Shown: piece after piece, positions 17,765 to 25,153 of the stretch
How positions within the stretch are numbered: the first letter of the stretch is position 1
Layout: every line of letters begins with the position of its first letter
Program-made: the position numbers and the translations under genes
Assembly (NCBI RefSeq): GCF_007741515.1
Contig: NZ_CP036263.1
Span: 3,335,178 to 3,399,177 of the forward strand
Reading direction: 5' to 3'
Source: Adhaeretor mobilis
Lineage (GTDB): Bacteria; Planctomycetota; Planctomycetia; Pirellulales; Lacipirellulaceae
Length of the DNA: 64,000 nt
Notes under the pieces: model-generated
Told to the model about the DNA's origin: nothing
Database searches by the model: none
Seen by the model: only the letters and a program-made list of their open reading frames with translations

Positions 17765-18255
17765 GTGCGTCAAATGGCTACCATGCGAAATCTCGCCCCC
17801 AGCCACATGTGCGAAAGAGCCTCGGCAATTTGGCTCATGACGCAGTTGAACTCGGTGAGATGCAGGTGCAACTCCTCAAGTTGGATACTTGCGAAGCCGG
17901 TCGAAAAACTCGTAGTTCGATAGTACTGGCTCTGATCGGGTTAACATTATCACTGGCAAGTCTTCCGGTGGCTCAATTCGCCATTGCCGAAGCCCTCATT
18001 GAATCCGGAGATTGGTCACGGTCGGGTGCCTTGGGAGCGGCCGCGATAGGCACCTTGGCCATTAGCCTTGTGTTTGCAGCAATCACCTGGTGGAAGCTTC
18101 GCCAGGGATTAGGATCTTGGCAGCGCTCCAACGAAGAATTCAGCCGCAATATTGCGTGGTTTAAGTCGGCGCTGCGAACCAATGCGGAATCGAATCCACA
18201 AGGTGCGGAGCTGACTGCTAAACGACACGAGACAGAAACATTAACTAGCTTTTAA
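17761..18255 (+). CDS. Holin-X/DUF1469-like phage-holin superfamily membrane protein
   Basis: 164 residues from ATG 17761, which overlaps the previous stop. After a polar start there is an amphipathic region (LAHDAVELGEMQVQLLKLD), then two membrane helices at about 47-72 and 86-108 (SIVLALIGLTLSLASLPVAQ; GALGAAAIGTLAISLVFAAI). This is the pattern of the YqjE/Holin-X family, usually next to DUF883/DUF3618 genes, as here. Members are not proven holins; the setting suggests an envelope-stress role. Confidence 0.7.
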   Translation: MSASNGYHAKSRPQPHVRKSLGNLAHDAVELGEMQVQLLKLDTCEAGRKTRSSIVLALIGLTLSLASLPVAQFAIAEALIESGDWSRSGALGAAAIGTLAISLVFAAITWWKLRQGLGSWQRSNEEFSRNIAWFKSALRTNAESNPQGAELTAKRHETETLTSF

Positions 18256-18285
18256 CTTTCCATCACACTTATGGAGGCATACGCG

Positions 18286-18492
18286 ATGTCTGAAACGTCT
18301 ACCCGCACGAAACCTGCCATTACAAAACATGATAGTTATCGATCCAACAATGCTCACCAGGCTGACGAATTGCAACCAACGGCCGATTTGGTTGACTACG
18401 CGAAGTCTTATGCCCGCGAAAAACCAGAAGTCGCTGCGCTGTGGTGCCTGGGTGTTGGCTTCATTCTGGGTTGGAAGCTTAAGCCCTGGTAG
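18286..18492 (+). CDS. Small hypothetical membrane protein
   Basis: 68 residues from ATG 18286, with a GGAGG ribosome site about 10 bases upstream; an in-frame Met at 18271 overlaps that site. Polar N-terminus, then KPEVAALWCLGVGFILGWKLKPW, a C-terminal glycine-containing membrane segment of the kind seen in the five genes before it. Last gene of the run. Function unknown. Confidence 0.6.
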   Translation: MSETSTRTKPAITKHDSYRSNNAHQADELQPTADLVDYAKSYAREKPEVAALWCLGVGFILGWKLKPW

Positions 18493-18509
18493 GATCGGCA
18501 CCCTTGCTA

Positions 18510-18790
18510 CTTTATCAGGCAGTCGGACAACCGTCCGGATGATGGTCTGCGACGAGATTGAGCTTAATTCAATGCTCCAGATTGCATGTTCCAGGAATGC
18601 CTTCGCCCCAGCGAGTACGAATGATGAACCACTGAATTGGTCTGCAACTTGTGCAACGAAGGTATCTCCATTGCCAGTGAATCCCGTGACGTTGATTTCC
18701 ACGAAGGTGCTATTCTCGCCTTTCGACAAAAACAGCCATTCTACGGTGGAGGATCCCCATCGCACTGCCAATCGAATACCACGCGACTGC
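18510..18790 (-). pseudogene. SRPBCC/AHSA1-like domain C-terminal remnant, frameshifted
   Basis: The minus strand encodes RWGSSTVEWLFLSKG, INVTGFTGNGDTFVAQVAD and FVLAGAKAFLEHAI, resembling the C-terminal half of SRPBCC (Hsp90-activator-like) proteins. Directly after, another frame reads EH, a stop, then IKLNLVADHHPDG, the expected continuation. The piece encoding LEH is present twice, so a short duplication with a frameshift seems to have broken the gene. The N-terminal half is not found. No function is expected. Confidence 0.55.
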
Positions 18791-19039
18791 TAAGTTCCAC
18801 TGTTTTCATATTTACCGTATCGGTCAGATCGTACATCTTTCAAACCCATGGCAGTTGATTGCCTGCTTCGATCTTGCCGCTACTCTGGGTGAACCAGAAG
18901 GTGCTGGTAGTTACTAGGTCAACAAGTGCTTAGAAACCATGGGCAACGGGCTTTCGAATTGGCAATCCTGTGCGTGCCACTGGAGTTCCTGCTAGATGTA
19001 ACGTACTTATCAGCAGTTCTCTAGGTCCGCACGTGGTTG

Positions 19040-19225
19040 TTAGCCCTCAAGCAAAGATAGTGGCTCAGCTCCAGCGTCACGAATCAGTTGTCTAGCTTTC
19101 TTCAGGCGAGACTTGTCATGGTCTGTCGGCTCGATGGAGATCATGTTTTTTCCGTCGGACACAGCTTGGTCGAACAAGTCTGACGCTTCTTCCTCAAATC
19201 CGCGTTCTGTCATCACGCCTGACAA
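19040..19225 (-). CDS. Small hypothetical protein
   Basis: 61 residues, acidic and helical in character (FEEEASDLFDQAVSDGKNM, then HDKSRLKKARQLIRDAG). No family recognised. It lies 11 bases beyond the end of a decayed N-formylglutamate amidohydrolase-like gene on the same strand and may be a relic as well. Confidence 0.35.
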   Translation of the reverse strand: MSGVMTERGFEEEASDLFDQAVSDGKNMISIEPTDHDKSRLKKARQLIRDAGAEPLSLLEG

Positions 19226-19236
19226 ACTGCCAACTC

Positions 19237-19647
19237 TCAGAGCAAGGTCTCGACGGACTCGACAGCCTCGACAGACTCGTAAAAGTCGTCGTACTCACGT
19301 AGTGAAGTCTCGATCATCTGCTCATCAGGCGGCGTGTCCCAGACTCCTAAGCCCCAGGCATCCTCAGGCGTTTGGTAGACCGCTTCGTAACGAGGTCGAT
19401 TCAGATCAACCTCGAAGCGGGAACGCAGACCGACAATCTGCGTCTTCACGATTTGCGTCCATTCACCTGTGTAGGGGTCTTCCTCTCGAAGCCTCTCCTG
19501 CTCGTCAAGTGCAAGTCGTTTCTCGACGCGAGCACGCATATCGTGAGCATCATGGATAGCCGCCCCAATAATTGGACCGCTACCGCGCCGAAAGATACAC
19601 AGTGGGGATAGGCTCACTGAAGGGTTCCGCGTGGTGATTGGGCGCAA
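19237..19647 (-). pseudogene. N-formylglutamate amidohydrolase-like fragment
   Basis: The 136-codon frame holds IIGAAIHDAHDMRARVEKRL, LREEDPYTGEW, RSRFEVDLNRPRYEAVY and TPEDAWGLGVW, the N-terminal half of the N-formylglutamate amidohydrolase family (Zn-dependent amidohydrolases, about 260-300 residues). After YDDFYESVEAVE the frame stops and the second half, with further catalytic residues, is missing. A truncated remnant. Confidence 0.65.
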
Positions 19648-19832
19648 AACAACAAGTCAGGTCTCTATTTGGGAATAGTGTGCCGGGCGTTCGACTCTAG
19701 TTCTTCGAGAGCCAAGGTATTGTGGATCGCAAACCTAGTCTTTTGTGTTTCCGATACGGGCAACCTGGTTCTTAGCCGGCCAGTTGAAACATTCGTGCTA
19801 CCAAACTTTGGAGCTGACGGCTCAAAAAGCAG

Positions 19833-19847
19833 TGGCACAGCTTTTGC
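19833..19847 (+). promoter_or_regulatory. rpoN-type site: Sigma-54-type promoter upstream of DUF3309
   Basis: TGGCAC-AGCTT-TTGC, a match at all ten consensus bases with GG-N10-GC spacing, about 108 bases before the DUF3309 start. It would drive the DUF3309/lipoprotein pair that ends at the terminator at 20507. The surrounding stretch 19648-19954 holds no convincing gene and is probably the control region. Confidence 0.65.
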
Positions 19848-19954
19848 GATGCTTAGGTGCAAGAAGAATCGTCTACCCGATGCTAGTCCATAAAACACTG
19901 GTCTGGTAGCGAACAAACAGCTGACTCATATCTCGGCATCCTGGAGAAACAATT

Positions 19955-20110
19955 ATGCTCGGCACAATCTTGCTCATCGTTTTAGTTCTGATGCTTTTGG
20001 GTGCAGTTCCCAACTGGGGCTACAGTCGCAATTGGGGCTACGGCCCATCAGGTGGACTTGGGCTGTTGCTGGTCATTGTGCTGGTTTTGGTACTCATGGG
20101 ACGCATTTAG
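19955..20110 (+). CDS. DUF3309 family small membrane protein
   Basis: 51 residues: MLGTILLIVLVLMLLGAVP, a polar Trp/Tyr/Gly-rich middle (NWGYSRNWGYGPSGG) and a second hydrophobic helix (LGLLLVIVLVLVLMGRI). This two-helix hairpin with the central WGY/PSGG is the DUF3309 pattern. GGAGA lies about 10 bases before the ATG. Function unknown; the family is often near stress genes. Followed by a lipoprotein gene, with a sigma-54-type promoter upstream. Confidence 0.8.
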   Translation: MLGTILLIVLVLMLLGAVPNWGYSRNWGYGPSGGLGLLLVIVLVLVLMGRI

Positions 20111-20166
20111 AGCCAGTAAGTACCCAACCCCTTTTGAGTCCGACAATACTTTATTAGGAGACACAC

Positions 20167-20451
20167 ATGTCCAAATTCTACCTGTTGAGCACGCGAATTG
20201 GTGCCGCTGTGCTACTGATGGCCGCGCTCGGCACGTTAAGCGGTTGCGACAACAAGGAAAAGGTTATCGATATCGAGACGCCCGCTGGTGATGTCGAAGT
20301 GGAACGCGACAAAGATACTGGCGATGTGGGCGTCGATGTCAAAAAGAAAGAAGACAAAGTCGTCGATATCGAAACTCCCGCAGGTGGAGTCGAGGTTGAT
20401 CGCGATAAGGATACCGGCGACGTAGACGTTGATGTAGACGATAACGAATAG
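20167..20451 (+). CDS. Small lipoprotein with two acidic tandem repeats
   Basis: 94 residues. TAGGAGA lies 7 bases before the ATG. Signal peptide 1-26 ends in the lipobox LSGC, so Cys27 would be lipidated. The mature part is two near-copies of a unit of about 33 residues, each starting V-I/V-DIETPAG and containing RDKDTGDV, and ending in alternating Val-Asp (VDVDVD). The acidic character suggests divalent-cation binding, which is inference. The same Val-Asp alternation ends the PRC-barrel protein at 21588. Probably co-transcribed with DUF3309. Confidence 0.75.
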   Translation: MSKFYLLSTRIGAAVLLMAALGTLSGCDNKEKVIDIETPAGDVEVERDKDTGDVGVDVKKKEDKVVDIETPAGGVEVDRDKDTGDVDVDVDDNE

Positions 20452-20506
20452 GGCTGTTCCGCAAGGCGACGAATGTTGTCTCCGCTATTACAACGAAACA
20501 GTTCTT

Positions 20507-20535
20507 GGCGAGTCCTTTTTGGACTCGCCATTTTT
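20507..20535 (+). terminator. Rho-independent terminator after the lipoprotein gene
   Basis: Perfect 9-bp stem GGCGAGTCC / GGACTCGCC around a five-T loop, followed by ATTTTTATT. Confidence 0.85.
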
Positions 20536-20638
20536 ATTCGCCTACTGATTGGATTCCTAACTGCCACATTGGTTTCTAGTCGTACGGCAGTTCAGCAAAG
20601 AACGGTATAGAGGGCGCCGCTTTGCCCTGACATTGGAT

Positions 20639-20653
20639 TGGCATGCGAGATGC
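20639..20653 (+). promoter_or_regulatory. rpoN-type site: Sigma-54-type promoter upstream of the YciF-like gene
   Basis: TGGCAT-GCGAG-ATGC followed by A; GG-N10-GC spacing kept, with two differences from the consensus bases. Start of transcription would be near 20665, 37 bases before the ATG at 20702. Confidence 0.6.
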
Positions 20654-20701
20654 AGTGGGTTAATTACAGTTGCAATCAAAACCTACGCAGGAGAATTCAT
20701 C

Positions 20702-21196
20702 ATGAAACTCGATTCCTTACAAAAACTATTCGTTCACGAACTCAAAGACCTCTACAGCGCGGAAACCCAAATTTTGGAGGCCTTACCCAAGATGGAAACG
20801 GCAGCTACCGACTCGGGTCTCAAGCAAGCATTTCGAGATCACCTGGTGGAGACTAAGTCGCACGTGAATCGCTTGGAGGGCATTTTCAAATCCTTGGATT
20901 TCGAGCCAGGCGGTCACAAATGCACGGCAATGGAGGGGCTAATAAAAGAAGGCGAAGAACTGATCAAGAGCGACGCTTCTCCCAAGGTACTCGATGCCGC
21001 GCTGGTCGCTGCCGCCCAGCGAGTCGAACACTACGAAATGGCCGGCTACGGCACCGCTCGCGCTTACGCCGAGAAGCTCTGCGAACACAGAGCAGCCGAC
21101 GAGCTGCAGAAGACCCTCAATGAAGAAGGGCACGCAAACCAAAAGTTAACACGATTGGCCGAGCGGAGCATCAACTTCCTTGCCATGACGAAATAG
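20702..21196 (+). CDS. YciE/YciF ferroxidase-like family protein (DUF892)
   Basis: 164 residues from ATG 20702, preceded by CAGGAGAA; an upstream in-frame start at 20633 would lie before the putative sigma-54 site. Ferritin-like helical protein: DSLQKLFVHELKDLYSAETQILEALPKM, then CTAMEGLIKEGEELI and RVEHYEMAGYGTARAYAE. In this family Glu and His residues on the helices form a diiron site. E. coli YciE/YciF are stress-induced. Likely cytosolic. A CsbD gene follows about 110 bases downstream. Confidence 0.85.
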   Translation: MKLDSLQKLFVHELKDLYSAETQILEALPKMETAATDSGLKQAFRDHLVETKSHVNRLEGIFKSLDFEPGGHKCTAMEGLIKEGEELIKSDASPKVLDAALVAAAQRVEHYEMAGYGTARAYAEKLCEHRAADELQKTLNEEGHANQKLTRLAERSINFLAMTK

Positions 21197-21303
21197 CAGC
21201 AAGACAAGTGCTCCGATTGCGTAGCCGGAGCAAACCGTGGAGTGCCGCACTTCTTAGACCACTAAGTTCCTGCGGCTTAACTAATGATTGAAAGGAGCAA
21301 GAC

Positions 21304-21507
21304 ATGAACTGGGACCAAATCGAAGGCAAATGGAAGCAAGCCAAAGGGCAAGTCCATCAGAAATGGGGCAAGCTCACAGACGACGAGCTGGATGTCATAG
21401 ATGGTAAGCGACAGCAGCTCGCCGGCAAGATCCAGGAAAAGTATGGCTGCACCAAAGAAGATGCTGAGAAGCAGATTGAAGAGTTTCAGGAGAGTTGTAA
21501 TTGTTAA
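21304..21507 (+). CDS. CsbD family stress protein
   Basis: 67 residues, a CsbD domain almost alone: MNWDQIEGKWKQAKGQVHQKW, then GKLTDDELDVIDG, with the usual charged helical tail and ending in NC. GAAAGGAG precedes the ATG. Small soluble stress proteins of this type are among the most strongly induced general-stress proteins in several bacteria; the mechanism is unknown. It is a second CsbD copy in the window (the first, at 16249, has a membrane anchor). Confidence 0.88.
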   Translation: MNWDQIEGKWKQAKGQVHQKWGKLTDDELDVIDGKRQQLAGKIQEKYGCTKEDAEKQIEEFQESCNC

Positions 21508-21587
21508 CGCTGTCTAGCAGAGCCTCGCGAACGTGAGGTTCGTGGTTTTGCTACAGGTTCAGAGCACCCAATTTCAAGGAGATAACG

Positions 21588-22214
21588 ATGAAGAGTTACT
21601 ATACTTTGACAGCCACGATGGCGATCCTCGCAGCTGTTGCATTTACATACACCGCGACAGCTCAGAATGCCACAACCAACACACGAAACCATAATGCCCA
21701 GCAGCGCGACATGAAGCAGATGCGCAAAGGGAACTTTGGAAAAATCGACAGCGTGATGAAGGGTTCGCATTTCCGAGCTAGCCAAGTTATTGGTGCGAAC
21801 ATCTACAATATGAAGGAAGAAAGTGTTGGAGAAATATCAGATGTTGTTCTCGATGCCAGCACTGGAAGAATCGCCTATGCTGCTGTAACTTATGGTGGAT
21901 TCTTGGGCATAGGTGACAAGATGTTCGCCGTTCCCTGGGAGGCTTTTCGGGTGAAGGCAGAAAAAGATGATGCGGATGATTACCACCTTTGTCTCGACGT
22001 TTCGCAAGAGCGTCTTGATGGTGCCGAGGGCTTCGATCAAGACCATTGGCCAAACTTCGGTGACCGCAACTGGAAAATGCAATTGGACAAGCGGTACGGT
22101 GTCGATCGCCGGATGGACAATCGCGACGGTCGTCGAAATCGCGTTCGAGACGGCAATGTAGATGTCGATGTCAATCGCAATGGCGTTGATGTAGATGTGG
22201 ATCGCGACAACTAG
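21588..22214 (+). CDS. Exported PRC-barrel domain protein
   Basis: 208 residues. Signal peptide 1-25 (cleavage likely after TATA). PRC-barrel at about 63-140: FRASQVIGANIYNMKEESVGEISDVVLD, then GRIAYAAVTYGGFLGIGDKMFAVPW. The tail is rich in Asp, Arg and Asn and ends in Val-Asp alternation (DVDVNRNGVDVDVDRDN), like the neighbouring lipoprotein. PRC-barrels serve as binding platforms; here the protein is probably periplasmic. AAGGAGA lies before the ATG. A strong terminator follows. Confidence 0.8.
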   Translation: MKSYYTLTATMAILAAVAFTYTATAQNATTNTRNHNAQQRDMKQMRKGNFGKIDSVMKGSHFRASQVIGANIYNMKEESVGEISDVVLDASTGRIAYAAVTYGGFLGIGDKMFAVPWEAFRVKAEKDDADDYHLCLDVSQERLDGAEGFDQDHWPNFGDRNWKMQLDKRYGVDRRMDNRDGRRNRVRDGNVDVDVNRNGVDVDVDRDN

Positions 22215-22248
22215 ATCAGCTCGCATCCCGAATCATCTTCAATACCAC

Positions 22249-22286
22249 CGCCGCGGAGCGTAAATTTGCGTTCCGCGGCGTTTTCT
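22249..22286 (+). terminator. Rho-independent terminator after the PRC-barrel gene
   Basis: A 12-bp stem formed by 22249-22260 and 22269-22280 (CGCCGCGGAGCG with CGTTCCGCGGCG, one G-T pair), an 8-base loop, then TTTTCTT. Confidence 0.85.
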
Positions 22287-22305
22287 TGTTTCTATAGGTC
22301 ACTTG

Positions 22306-23439
22306 ATGAATAGCGATGACAAATTTCTCCCTCATGCGGCAAAGTTAGTTGGTCTTTCGCTGATTGCTTTGGTGTGTGTGGTCGTGATTGGAGCGGCACT
22401 AGTAAGAGCCAGCGACATCTTTCTAATTCTCTTTCTGGGTGTGCTGTTTGGCATCTTACTTGTCCGGACTAGTCGTACCTTGGCCTCTTACACGCCGCTG
22501 CCCTACTTTTGGAGTCTTGGGATCGTAACTGCCACACTGGTTCTTGCGGCGACTGGGGGCATCGCCATGTTTGGCGTGCAAGTCGATGATCAAATCGACA
22601 AGGCTCGGGAACGTGCCGATAAAGGTGTCGAACAAATCCAAGCTTGGGCCGAGAAGTATCCCAGCGTGGAGTCCTTGTTGCTATCGACGCCCTTCCTGCG
22701 GCAACTCGTTGACAAGCGACCATCTGCATCGCAAGAGGATTCTAATTCAGACAAAGAGCAATCTTCTCAAGCAAAGGCAGCTGAGCAAAATGCGTTGCGA
22801 ACTACAGCCCGAAAAGGTGCCACTGCCATTGCTGGCATTTTCAAGACCACCTTTGGGCTGGTTGTGAATAGCGTTCTGATTTTCTTCGTAGGACTGTTTA
22901 TTGCCGTAGAGCCGGGCGAGTACCGAGATGGTGTGGTGAGCTTATTTCCGACAGACCGACGAGAACGCGCTCGCGAAGTCTTGAACCTGATGGGCGATGC
23001 GCTATGGCATTGGCTCCTAGGTCGTTTTGGCACGATGCTGATCACCGGTTTGGGTGCTGGCCTCTTGCTGTTTCTGCTCGGCGTGCCGATGGCGTTCACT
23101 TTGGGTGTCGTGACTGCATTGTTGACCTTTATTCCGAACATCGGTGGATTCGTGTCGCTTTTACTAGCGATCTTATTTGCGCTGCCTCAAGGGGGTTCAA
23201 TAGTCCTCCTTGTTATTGTCGGGTATGTAGGACTACAGTTAGTCGAGAGCTATGTACTCACGCCTGTGATTCAGAAAAAGCAGGTTTCTCTTCCACCGGC
23301 GTTACTGATTGCGTTTCAGGCGGTCATGGGTGTGCTATTTGGCTTCTTAGGTGCGGCAGTAGCCTCGCCTGCGCTGGCCGCAGCAAAAGTCGGCATTGAG
23401 GAGGCTTACATCAAAGACGTGTTAGAAGCCAGTCGATGA
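22306..23439 (+). CDS. AI-2E family transporter (intact)
   Basis: 377 residues from ATG 22306; TTG three bases earlier is also possible and no strong ribosome site is visible. Membrane segments in the family order: LVGLSLIALVCVVVIGAALV, IFLILFLGVLFGILL and LGIVTATLVLAATGG, then a soluble charged region (about 85-165), then the C-terminal bundle with LGVPMAFTLGVVTALLTFIPNIGG and LVESYVLTPVIQKKQVSLPP. The family (PerM/YdgG) includes exporters of AI-2 and other solutes; the substrate here is unknown. A decayed second member is at 15168. Confidence 0.88.
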   Translation: MNSDDKFLPHAAKLVGLSLIALVCVVVIGAALVRASDIFLILFLGVLFGILLVRTSRTLASYTPLPYFWSLGIVTATLVLAATGGIAMFGVQVDDQIDKARERADKGVEQIQAWAEKYPSVESLLLSTPFLRQLVDKRPSASQEDSNSDKEQSSQAKAAEQNALRTTARKGATAIAGIFKTTFGLVVNSVLIFFVGLFIAVEPGEYRDGVVSLFPTDRRERAREVLNLMGDALWHWLLGRFGTMLITGLGAGLLLFLLGVPMAFTLGVVTALLTFIPNIGGFVSLLLAILFALPQGGSIVLLVIVGYVGLQLVESYVLTPVIQKKQVSLPPALLIAFQAVMGVLFGFLGAAVASPALAAAKVGIEEAYIKDVLEASR

Positions 23440-23474
23440 CATGATAAAATGAGGTCGTATAAAGAATAAAGGAA

Positions 23475-24408
23475 GTGTTGCTGATAATCATCGACGCGCT
23501 GGCGACCCGAGCCTTTGAACCCGCAATCCAAGCAGGGACACTGCCGCTTTACTCGAATCTGATCGACAGAGGCGAGATGCACGCTGAGTGCATCTCCATT
23601 TCCCCCTCGATCACCCCCGGCGGCGAATTGCACACTGGTCACCGGTGATCATTCCCAGAGCGATAACAACTCTGCAACGGAGGCCGCCGTGTATCTCGAC
23701 CAAGTATTGTCTGAGCATCAGGTGGTGAAGGCGGGCAGCGCGTGATAAAGCGGCGATGAAGTGATGGTTTGTCCCAATATTCGTGCGGCCCAGATTTATC
23801 TCCGAGAAGATTCTTGGAAGAATCGCAACGCCGTTATTGGTTCACTGCTCGAATCCGACGGTGTGGACCAGGTAATATGGTGCGCCGCCGACAACGGGCT
23901 CAACGAATCGTAATCCGTACCGTATAGCATCGCCACCGCGTATCGTGGTCGTCTGAGTTTGCACTTGCTGGAGAATCCGAACCGCTGGGAATCGACAACT
24001 ACGAAGCTGGGTGAAGGTGGTCGGGAGAACTCCTGCGGTAGTTGCTCAAGTGGACTCCGAAGGCGACTTCACTTTCGCGATAATCCGAATGCCTTTGAGC
24101 GAATTGAAGGGGCGTTCTTTTCGACAGAGCGGAGATATTTGTGTGACGGTCAAGCTGGGACGCGCGTTTTGTTTGCCAGAAACCACGTGTCACGAGGGCG
24201 TATCGCACGGATTGTTGGATGCGTTAGATTCCATCTCGCCGCTTGTCGTTACGGGCTTGCCTGCCGATGTTCACGGTCCCGAACGAATCCGCACCGTTGA
24301 TGTCGTGCCAATCTGTCTGCAATCGCTGCGTCTAGCTTCAGATGGCATGCCCGGGAAAAGCCACGTTTCCGAGGGCGCCTATCATCGAGCCTTCATTGTC
24401 GCTCGTTA
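23475..24408 (+). pseudogene. Alkaline phosphatase-superfamily (type I phosphodiesterase) gene, decayed
   Basis: Recognisable pieces in several frames. From 23475: LLIIDALATRAFEPAIQAGTLP, then LIDRGEMHAECISISPSITPGG (metal-binding Asp and nucleophile region). From about 23764: CPNIRAAQIYLREDSWKNR and VDQVIWCAADNG. From about 24190: HEGVSHGLLDALDSISPLVV followed by IRTVDVVPICLQSLRLASDG. This is the order of a type I phosphodiesterase/nucleotide pyrophosphatase, which hydrolyses phosphoester bonds. Several stops and frameshifts break it, so no product is expected. Confidence 0.65.
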
Positions 24409-24536
24409 GTCTCCATGCGAAATCTATAAACTGATCGCACAACTTCCAGATTGGTTTATGAGTGACCACTGAAGACGGCTTCGGGGCCGCTCGCGTTCAA
24501 TATGACTCCTATTCTGGGTGAAGTTATACTCCAAAA

Positions 24537-24551
24537 CGGCACACGGCTTGC
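24537..24551 (+). promoter_or_regulatory. rpoN-type site: Sigma-54-type promoter upstream of the Cys-rich mini-protein
   Basis: CGGCAC-ACGGC-TTGC followed by A; nine of ten consensus bases and GG-N10-GC spacing. Transcription would start near 24563, about 68 bases before the ATG at 24631. Confidence 0.65.
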
Positions 24552-24630
24552 ACGTGACCTCTCTCAGTCTCGACGAAAGATCCGTCGTTTTGATAGAGAA
24601 CTAACAAGCCAATCGCAGGAGGATGTGAAA

Positions 24631-24774
24631 ATGCCAACGTCGACCAAGCCCCTACAAGGCGAGACTTACCGCTGCAAGGAATGTGGAATGGAACTGAAAG
24701 TAACCGTTGATTGCAACTGCAAGGAAGGTTGCCCGGAAATTTCTTGCTGTGGTGTGCCGCTGGAAAAAGTCTAA
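24631..24774 (+). CDS. Cys-rich mini-protein, desulforedoxin-like metal site
   Basis: 47 residues from ATG 24631; AGGAGG at 24617-24622 supports this start over the in-frame Met at 24502, which lies upstream of the putative promoter. It has seven Cys: C-K-E-C-G (first pair), D-C-N-C-K-E-G-C and S-C-C-G. The C-x2-C...C-C-G arrangement resembles the rubredoxin-like iron site of desulforedoxin, with an inserted extra Cys group in the middle. It probably binds iron or zinc; a redox or metal-stress role is inference. The sulfur and persulfide genes lie 2 kb downstream. Confidence 0.65.
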   Translation: MPTSTKPLQGETYRCKECGMELKVTVDCNCKEGCPEISCCGVPLEKV

Positions 24775-24866
24775 CGGAAAATATCGACTGCGTAGGGCCA
24801 AGTTCGGAACGGTTATTACTTGTGGCCGCTACACCGCCAATATTACCCAGCAGGCGAGAATCTTCG

Positions 24867-25098
24867 ATGACACCTAGCCAAGACAATAAACTAAGCGTGG
24901 AGGCGTTAACGAACGATCCAGGACCGGGCTTGGTTGATCCGCGCAGTCCTGAGATTCCTAAACCGCCTGCCTCCAACTTGCCCAGCCCCGAAGATGTTCC
25001 CGCTCCCTCACCGAAAGATGCCCCGGGCCCCATCGCCACTAGATGACCCTGCGCCAGAACCCCAGGACGTGCCACCAGCAGAGCCAAAGCCACTCTAG
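24867..25098 (+). pseudogene. Proline-rich small protein, frameshifted near its end
   Basis: From ATG 24867 a frame of 60 codons reads SVEALTNDPGPGLVDPRSP, then PKPPASNLPSPEDVPAPSPKD. It stops soon after a C-run at about 25027-25036, while another frame continues the same composition (SPLDDPAPEPQDVPPAEPKPL) to a stop at 25098. One extra C explains it. The whole would be a Pro/Asp-rich disordered protein of about 76 residues. No family recognised. A sequencing error at the C-run is possible. Confidence 0.45.
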
Positions 25099-25153
25099 CC
25101 TCAGCAGAGGTTTGCTAGATTCAAATTCTGGAAACTAGAAAGGAAACAATACC

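Noticed and set aside
18329..18793. Plus-strand open frame of about 150 codons
   Set aside because: It crosses the last gene of the small-protein run in another frame and the antisense SRPBCC relic; its composition has no protein-like features.
19669..19916. Open frames on both strands before DUF3309
   Set aside because: Each gives a plausible-looking peptide but no family resemblance, and the stretch contains a consensus sigma-54 site, so it is better read as a control region.
21518..21560. Hairpin after the CsbD gene (GCCTCGCGAACGTGAGG)
   Set aside because: The stem is short and imperfect with no T-run, so it is not supported as a terminator.
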